Shown here: positions 43,157 to 64,000 of the stretch, piece after piece | Layout: every line of letters starts with the position of its first letter | Position numbering within the stretch: position 1 is the first letter of the stretch | Origin: Ficedula albicollis | Lineage: Eukaryota; Chordata; Aves; Passeriformes; Muscicapidae | Direction: 5' to 3' | NCBI RefSeq assembly: GCF_000247815.1 | Contig: NC_021681.1 | Span: 23,963,254 to 24,027,253 of the forward strand | DNA: 64,000 nucleotides | The notes under the pieces: generated by a model | Seen by the model: the letters and a program-made list of their open reading frames with translations, nothing else | Told to the model about the DNA's origin: nothing | Database searches by the model: none | Program-made: the position numbers and the translations under genes

Positions 43157-43430
43157 TGGGCACAGGGATGTGCTCCAAGGCTGGACACAAGGATGGGCAC
43201 AGGAATGTGCTCCAGGGTTTGGAGACAAGGCTGGACACAGGGATGTGCCCCAGGGTTTGGGGACAAGGATGGGCACAAGGATGTGCTCCAGGGTTTGGAG
43301 ACAAGGCTGGACACAGGGATGTGCCCCAGGGTTTGGGGACAAGGATGGGCACAGGGATGTGCTCCAGGATTTGGGGACAAGGCTGGACACAGGGATGTGC
43401 TCCAAGGCTGGACACAAGGATGTGCCCCAT
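43157..43430. repeat. 38-bp minisatellite (76-bp higher-order period)
   Basis: About seven units of the ggacacagggatgtgcccca / gggtttggggacaaggatgg type. The ggacacaggg variant recurs at 43233 and 43309, so two 38-bp subtypes alternate in part of the array. Because 38 is not a multiple of 3, all frames translate to similar Gly/Trp/Cys-rich nonsense. Confidence 0.92.
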
Positions 43431-46400
43431 GGCCTGGGGGTGCTGCCACAGAGGATCTGCTTTGCTCCAGCATGGTGGAAGCTGCTGCTCATCTGGGAGT
43501 GAGCAAATTCCATCCCTGTGAGTCAGGGCAGATCCATGTCTGCAGGGAACACTGCTCAAGCTGAGTGCAACATGCATGTTTGGAGGCTAAACTTAGTCCT
43601 CAGTTACTGGGAATGTCAGCTTGCATCATCAGTAAACTCAGAATGGAATTAGGCCAGAAGGGATTATGGATAATGTTTTTATTTTGAATATTTTATCCAG
43701 ACAAATCTGAACTGAAAAATCACAAGAATAGCCTGTTACAAGAGGAACAAAACCATAATGCATTGCCTCTTTTTGTGTTTATTTGGGAAAAAATAACCAC
43801 CTAAGGTTGGGAAAGAATTCTGATTGCTTTTCCAGGGCATGGTTTCTCCCATGACTTTGTGTGGGCACATCCCTGTGGACACACAGAGCCCAGCAAAGTG
43901 AGCTAGCTGCTGCAAGAAATTCATGGAAACAGAAAGATCTTTTCAATGAAAGAAGTTTCTTTCCAGCTACTAAAGCAGTTTGCAATGCTCAGAAAAAGTA
44001 CTGAAATTATTTCCTTGTGGACTCTCTCACCATTTTATCATGTTGTGTCAGATTGTGCATGTTGCTGATGAAAAGCAAAAAAGTTCCCAAAAGTTATGTA
44101 GGCAAAAAATCTTCCAAATTCCTCACTGTCTTTTAAAGGCTGAAAGTCCGAAAAGTCAGGTTTCAGTCGGGTTTGTCTCTTTTGTAAGAGTATTTAGTAT
44201 TATTCAATAGACTTTCCCTGGAAAATCTCAGTAGAGGAGGTGTATTTGGGTCTGATCAGAAATCTGAAATTCCAATGAGGGTATCTACAGTCAGAGGAAG
44301 GGCTGATGCTGCATCCATCATGAAGGTTTTATTTCTGCAGCGAGAATAGAAAATATGCTGTGATTCAAGGCATGCATTCAACAGAAAAATGTATAAACAT
44401 ATACAAAATAGGGAAGAAAAATAAAAATTTACTTCATGCAAAATCCCTACATTTGTTGAATTTTTCATCTCAGTTTTAACAATAAATTGAGACAACTTGA
44501 TTGACTTGACCTTGATTTGAAAAACCAGAAAGATTCCAAGAAAGTAATATCAATTGTAAAATCTGTGGAGTCCTTTGGAGCATTTGGAAGCTCTAACTGT
44601 GTACAAGTTGTTGGATGTCACGAGTTTGTGCATTATTAATAAAAGTTGGAGCTTTGCATCTTCCCAGTTATAATTACTTCTCTAAATATCTCCAGGAAAC
44701 AGAAGCATAAACTAGTGAGCATTTAAAAACCCTGGGTAAGCATCTTTTGGAGAAAGTGCCTATAAAATGACTCATGCTTCTGTTTACAGTTTGAAATTGG
44801 TTTTGGAATCATAAAATAAGCACAAGGTTCCAAAAATGGCCAAATCAAGGCTGTGACTGGGAGCTCACAAATCTGAGTGGAGGATCTTGCTGACCTAGGG
44901 ATGAGAATCTCCACCAGGGCTGATGGATAACTCTTGGTTATTGGTGAAACTCAACAACAACAACAAAAAAAAGTAAGAATCACGTATTTCAAGAAAAGAA
45001 ACCACATAAACTCCACACCATATCACAGCAGCTTTAAAATAAAATGTCACCTCTCCAAAGTCACTCATTTTTACATGTGAACAGTGTATACAAGCCCCAG
45101 TAATTTCATTTATATACACATGACTATTATTAGATGTAAAACACACACACTGCAATAATTTGTGAGATGTCCTCAGGACTCCCAGAGATCTGTGGCTCTT
45201 GAACTCTTCTCCAGGATGATCAAAATCTGTTAAAAATATCGTTGGGCTCATTGTAACCACAGAGACACAAATTCTGCTCGTTGGCCTCTGATGAGATTTG
45301 TCATTGTTACATGAACTCCCTGACTGAGGATTTTGTCTCCCTAAATAAAATCCTGTCTAGGGCTGATCATGTCCTATTTTATTGCCTTCAGAACCACACT
45401 GTGCACTCTGTATTTTCCTTAAAGGAAAATGCTTATGGTGGCTTTACTCTTTCTTAAATATCACAATAGGAAAGTCAAACCAAATTAATTTCTTTTAAAA
45501 ATAGATTTATTTTTAAGTCCTTCTCTCCATTGGGTTGCATTCTATGGAATAGAATACTGATACAGTCAATATAAAGGTGAAAACAGTAATTCCATTTTAA
45601 TTTATAGAGATGTTGCAGCCTTTGCTGAAACACCACCCTAATGAGCTGAGTTCCTTTGATGTTCATTTTCAGGAGGTGTGACTTGGATGCAGAGCTCTGA
45701 ACTGTCAGGAGAAAATTCCCAATGTACAGGTCTGGGTTATAAACAAGAATTTGTTCCATCAGATGCTCACTCCATTTACAACCTTGTATTGTTGTTTAAC
45801 ATTTTTCCTGGAAAATAAACAGATGTTCAGCTGTGGTTAGCCAGAAACAGAAAGGAGTTGGGAGGAAATCTGATCCCCAACATGAAAATTATACTGAGGA
45901 AATCCCCCCAAAAGCTCTTTTATGCAAGATAAGCATGCCTAGAACATACCAGAAAAAACACCAGATTTTAACTTAAAACTTGGACTTAAAATGTGGCAAG
46001 GCTTTAGCCTTGAACTTGGGCACATGGATTTCAGTGCACTTGGAGGAGATATCTGGGTTTAATTATATGTTTAAAAAGCATATTCTGTATTTAAGTACCA
46101 ACAGTCATTTGCTTGAGAACTCCAAATTTTGTGTAAGTGCCACACAAGCACAAAAGTGAATGTAAATGAGGTTCTAAAGCACAAGGATCAGATATTTCAT
46201 TCAATAAAACACTCCAGGGGTGCAGAAGTTGTGCAAGTACAGATGGACTGAGACAGGGCTCTGTGTGGGGCTTTTCCAGCTGCAGTGATGACTTTTGGGG
46301 GACCCCAAAAACAACGCACAGAAGCTAAGCCTAAAATATTTCTACAGTTCCCAGTTTCAGACTGAAGGTGTAGATCTGGACAGGGAACTGTAAAATGTCA

Positions 46401-48394
46401 GGGCAGACAGTGAAATTCTGCCAAAGTTGAATCTCCAGTGTCTCAGTCAGGGCTGGTTGTGCAGGGAGGACACAGAGAGTGCTCCTGACAACAATAACTG
46501 AATGATATTTCCATATTGCGAACATCCTTCTTCTTCCCTTTTAATCAGATGATGAAATGTGTAAGGTTTTTGAAGAGATATCAAGAACTTAATCCTTTTA
46601 GAGCTGACAATATTTATTTTTTTTTTACTAACATAAGACCCAACTATTTGCATTTTTCTCAATTATTTTATTCATTCTGGCAGGGGCAAACACCCCTAAT
46701 AGACACCCAGGAGTTATGGCAATTTACAGAATAGATCTCCAGCAATATTCCAGCTAAACTGCAGATGATTTTCTGAACATTAACAGTGCCCACCTGAAAA
46801 ATGGAACTGGCTCCTCATTTAGAGCAGGAGCTGACCAAGCAGCCTCTTAAATCAACAGAAATAACTCTCCCACCCCGGGCTACAGACTGTGCTGCTCTGT
46901 TTGCATCCGCAGTTCCCCTGATTTCCAAATGCTCAAATCCCAGCTGAGGAGCAGCCTTGATCCTGCTCCAAGCCTCCAAGCAAGGCTCGGTTCCTCATCT
47001 CGCTGCCAGCAGCGATTCCTGCGGGGGAAGAGCCGGGATCCTGTCCCAAGGCACAAGGAAACGCTTCCTGCTCCAGGAGCTGCTGCTGGGTGCTGCCTGG
47101 AGAGGCTCCCTGGCACAGAGTTACAGGAACAAAGCAGGGATTTAATAAAAACCTTGCAAGGATTCGCCTTGGGCAGTGCAGGAGCCCAAACGTGGTTACA
47201 CCCAAGATGGACCCGAGTCACAATTTTTCACACTTTTATCAGTTTTGGTCCATTCCCATCTTGGGGTTCATTGTCCAGTTCCAGCTCCAGCTTCTGCAGT
47301 CCCGCCCTCCCAGATTCTCTTCTCAATTCACTGCTGTTTGCACTTTTTTGGTTCTGGGGCTGGAAAATGATTGTTTTGTGTGACTGAGCTGGGAGGAGAA
47401 CTTGGAACACTTTGTATGAAGTTCAGAGTTACACACCAATGCAGTGCAGAGTCTGGAAAATATAAAAGCTAAACTTAAAGCATCAGTGCCACCAGAGCTG
47501 GGTGAGCCAGGACAGGCAGCTCCTGGGTCTTGTGACAGCCACCACCCTTGGGGAGGTCCTGGCACATTCCTGATTAAGGACAATAGACACAATTTCAAGA
47601 TATGGGATTGGCAGGTGCAGATCTGGAGGATAAAAATCCCACCCTGCCCTGTGTGGATGACGGTGGCTGCTTTAGTCAGGTGATGGAAACTTCAAGAGCA
47701 AGGTGAAGGAGCAATGTCAAATTGAAAAGTTTTGTTGCTGCCTCCTGAATGTCACATGAGAAAAGCAAGAGTTTTTTTTCATCATCCCAGTGATTCTCCA
47801 CCTCAGCTCTTGGTACATGGAGGGTAAATGAAATTCATTTAAATGAATCAGGCTCGGTCCCTCACCTCTCTGACAGTGCATCTAACCAGCTTTGACTTTC
47901 ACTCTTGGGGTAGGATTTATTTTAGAAAACTAGAAAAAAAGTGTCTTTGTTATTCTTCAGACAGGAAAAATTACACGTTAAGAACCAACAATTCATTGTC
48001 TAAAAATAATTTACAATTACATAATGCTTTCCTCTTTCAGAGCAAGATTCATGTTAATTAGGCTTGGTAGCAGTTTTTTTTTAGTTTAAATTTAGTTTAG
48101 GATTGGTCAAGAAGTTGTTCTGGTTCTTTGTCTGTGTGATTTGAAGCGGTGGCCTGGATCAAATTCCTTGCATCCCAGTACCTGGAATGTCATCATCCCT
48201 TGGAGGTAGCTGGTGCCTTTGGGGAGGGATTGCCCTGGCTGGAGGTGGAAACAACTACTGAACTTTCCCTGCATTTCCAAACCAGCCTTCCCAAGGCAGG
48301 GCCAGGCACGTGGTCCCTCTGCTGTGCTTTCTGTCACGTGTAGATCCATTTGTTTCACTAAAGTAGTTTTGGGACAAATTGCTGAATATTCAGA
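43431..48394. other. Intergenic, no gene seen
   Basis: Non-coding. Frames at 46880-47600 overlap on both strands without recognisable domains. No CR1 tip or RNA gene was identified. Confidence 0.5.
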
Positions 48395-48540
48395 TATTTT
48401 AAAATGTTTGTAATTCCCTTTGGGGCTGCTGAGGTTGTGCAGTTCCCCCAGCAGCCAGAGTTCACAGGGTATTTTAAAATGTTTGTAATTCCCTTTGGGA
48501 CTGCTGAGGTTGTGCAGTTCCCCCAGCAGCCAGAGTGCTC
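48395..48540. repeat. 75-bp tandem repeat, about 2 copies
   Basis: The unit tattttaaaatgtttgtaat and following begins at 48395 and again at 48470, with one visible substitution (gggctgctg versus ggactgctg). Confidence 0.93.
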
Positions 48541-48654
48541 AGGGAGGATGTCAGGACAGGTTGTGAATGCTTTTAGTCCCAGGGCTGGACAGATCACAGG
48601 GAGGATGTCAGGACAGGCTGTGAATGCTTTTAGTCCCAGGGCTGGACAGAGTGT
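48541..48654. repeat. 57-bp tandem repeat, 2 copies
   Basis: The unit agggaggatgtcaggacagg and following begins at 48541 and 48598, immediately after the 75-bp array, with one visible substitution (caggttgtg versus caggctgtg). Confidence 0.93.
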
Positions 48655-49360
48655 GGGGTTTGAGCTGAGCAAACCAGCAGGAAATTCCATGTGCTGATTC
48701 CCCCTCACCCCGAGGAAGCCAATCTTTCACTTGTTCCCTTGACAGAGGATGGAAGAGAGGGAAGAGAAAGCAGCAAAAGAAGAGATCCATCAATGTCACC
48801 GTGGCAGGGCCAGGTCACTGCACTCAGAGTGTGGCTCTGCAAACTGGGGCAGTGAAAAGCAGCTTTGTGAAAGCTGTCAGCCAGCTGGGAGCTCCAACCT
48901 GAGAGGTGAACAGGGGAGAAACGTCTGAACCCTTACCTGGAGCTAATAGGAAATAGGCTGAGCCCTGTGTGAGAGGCAGGGACAGGGACAGGAGGCTGTG
49001 ACATCTCTCATTTATCTGAGGCACAGCAGGAGGGTTCTGACACCGGGCTGTGGCTGCACAGACTCAGCAGAAAGGCCACGGAAAGCTGTGACAGCAGCCC
49101 TGGAAGTCAAGAAATCAAGAATCCATGGAGCAAGGGCACGGTGTGGCACCACAGGTGACAGGAACCACTTAGCTTCTCCTCTTCCCAGGAGGAGGGGACA
49201 TACAAGCACAGGAGCCCAAGAAATAATCTCATTTCTGATGAGATTTCCACTTCTGGTTGCTGCCTTGAATGGAGCATTTTTAACTCCCAATAGTTGTGTA
49301 CCAACAGCTCAGAAAGTAGCCAAAATAAATTTTTTTTTTTTTCTCCTGTTTCTTAAAAAG

Positions 49361-49520
49361 ATCATGGAACAGTTTGGGTTGGAAAAGGGACCTTAAAACT
49401 CGTTTTTTTCTGCCCCCAGCACTTCCCCATGTTGCTCCCAGCCCCATCCAGCCTGGCCTTGGACATATCCAGGGATGCCACAGCTGCTCTGGGCACAGAC
49501 ACTCCCACCCTTCCTTAACT
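49361..49520 (-). mobile_element. CR1 LINE 3' end (antisense)
   Basis: Reads atcatggaacagtttgggtt, ggaaaagggaccttaaaact, then ccagcctggccttggacata and ccacagctgctctgggcaca. This is the antisense CR1 terminal order. Confidence 0.85.
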
Positions 49521-50582
49521 AAACAGAACCAATTTCTCTGTGTTTAACTCTGGTTTATGAGGTTAAATGCCCTTCACCACAAACTAAATGCAGTGGTAGC
49601 TGCCAGTGTGTATTGATCTGGCTGCTGAGATTAGTTTTAATTAGTTTTAATTAGTTTTAATCAGTTTGATTGTTGGTGCACAGTTCAGTGTTGATGGTTC
49701 AGGGCTTTTCTCTGAGCCAGCACAGCCTCCTTGGCTCAGCACTCCTTGCTCCACTCTGCCTCACTACTCTGCGTTGTTCTCTGACCCAGCACAGTGTGCC
49801 TTTCTTACCAGAAAAATTCAAAAGGAATTTGGGAAAACCTTGTGTTTTTCACAGGTTTTTAAGGCACTGACTCCATTGAGTTGTTTCCCATATTTCAGTT
49901 GTGATTCCAGCAGCAGCCACTGCACCAGGAGCTTGTACACAACCTGTTCTCTCTCTGTACAAATAGGCAATTTATCTCTGCTTTGCCTTCCCCACATGTC
50001 CTGGACACCTTCAGAACTTAGTCCAGCTTTTCTTAGTTATATTTTTGACTAATCAATTTCCTCCTTTTTAAATGAATAGACTTGTGTTTGCTCTAAAGGA
50101 GAAAAGAGGGTTTAGAAAAGGAAAAAAGGGGAAGAAAATTGTATTTGTTTTCTGTTTCAGGAATTTTATTAATCTGTGGGAAACTCCACAGTTAATCAAA
50201 GGAGTAAATTTTTCTGTGTTAAGTGATTTTTCAAGGAGAAAATTACATTTCTCATTAATTATTATAATAGTAGCATGTATACACTACTATTATACTACTA
50301 TATTACTACTACTATACTATATATACTGCTATTATACTATACTATATATACTACTATTATAATAATATAATAATTTCATAATCTGCACTAGGTGAATTAT
50401 CCTGAACTGGAGATTTATTGCTTGTAGTCTTTAAGGAGCATTTGATTTAAGCCTCAGGATTAGATGATGCAGCTGAAAATCGGAATAATTCATAAACGTT
50501 GCTAATTTAACAAATTGGAAATGTAATTTATCGTGGGTTTTTGTGTTGTACTCTGCCTGATGGAGTTTCTGTGGGTTTCCAG
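49521..50582. other. Region upstream of the SI-type gene
   Basis: No coding exon was seen. An AT microsatellite (about 50262-50375, tactac/tatac words) lies 200-320 bases before the first coding exon. A non-coding first exon is expected, because an acceptor directly precedes the start codon, but none could be placed. Confidence 0.45.

Positions 50583-64000
<13,418 letters not shown>

Noticed and set aside
43013..43577. Gly/Trp/Cys-rich repeat proteins in several frames
   Set aside because: Artefacts of the 38-bp minisatellite; similar peptides appear in all frames.
50240..50375. HNF1/TATA-like motifs upstream of the SI-type gene
   Set aside because: The attaattatta words sit in AT-rich microsatellite sequence where such matches are expected by chance, and the first exon could not be placed.
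50541..50582. Upstream in-frame ATG giving MCCTLPDG before the SI-type start
   Set aside because: It lies in the acceptor region tctgtgggtttccag. The known family N-terminus begins at the ATG at 50583.

Overview
The window looks like vertebrate nuclear DNA, most probably from a bird. It has large intergenic spaces, short exons in long introns, and many truncated CR1-type LINE 3' ends ("ccttccaaccca...ttctgtga" tips in both orientations). No mammalian SINEs were seen. Two genes in the same orientation are recognisable: SLITRK3 (single coding exon, 23692-26886) and the 5' part of a sucrase-isomaltase / maltase-glucoamylase family gene (eight coding exons from 50583 to 63441, continuing beyond the right edge). 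SLITRK3 next to SI is also the arrangement in human 3q26.

Layout. 1-19200: intergenic, no convincing gene; it holds a 770-bp tandem duplication (884-2423), a minisatellite-bearing duplication (7422-8583), CR1 fragments and AT-rich stretches that resemble conserved non-coding elements. 19200-22042: GC-rich, CpG-rich SLITRK3 promoter and 5' non-coding exon, badly damaged by a 1441-base run of pure G. 22043-23670: inferred 5'UTR intron. 23692-26886: SLITRK3 coding exon, whose middle is replaced by 1130 G. 26887-about 28035: 3'UTR with two AATAAA signals. 28036-50582: intergenic, with a C-rich minisatellite, another G run, a CTCF-like motif, CR1 tips and several local duplications. 50583-63441: SI-type gene exons with phase-consistent splice sites; its introns hold an N gap, a 650-bp tandem duplication and an 847-base G run.

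The two genes do unrelated jobs. SLITRK3 is a neuronal synaptic adhesion receptor. The SI-family gene encodes an intestinal brush-border alpha-glucosidase; only its cytosolic tail, membrane anchor, trefoil domain and N-terminal beta-domain are in view, and the catalytic barrel lies outside the window.

The dominant unusual signal is five homopolymer G runs totalling 3845 bases. I interpret them as assembly or gap-filling artefacts, because two of them are flanked by the same unique sequence on both sides (18 bp and 28 bp). They generate spurious poly-Gly/poly-Pro reading frames and corrupt the SLITRK3 protein model. I found no novel defence, mobile or biosynthetic system.
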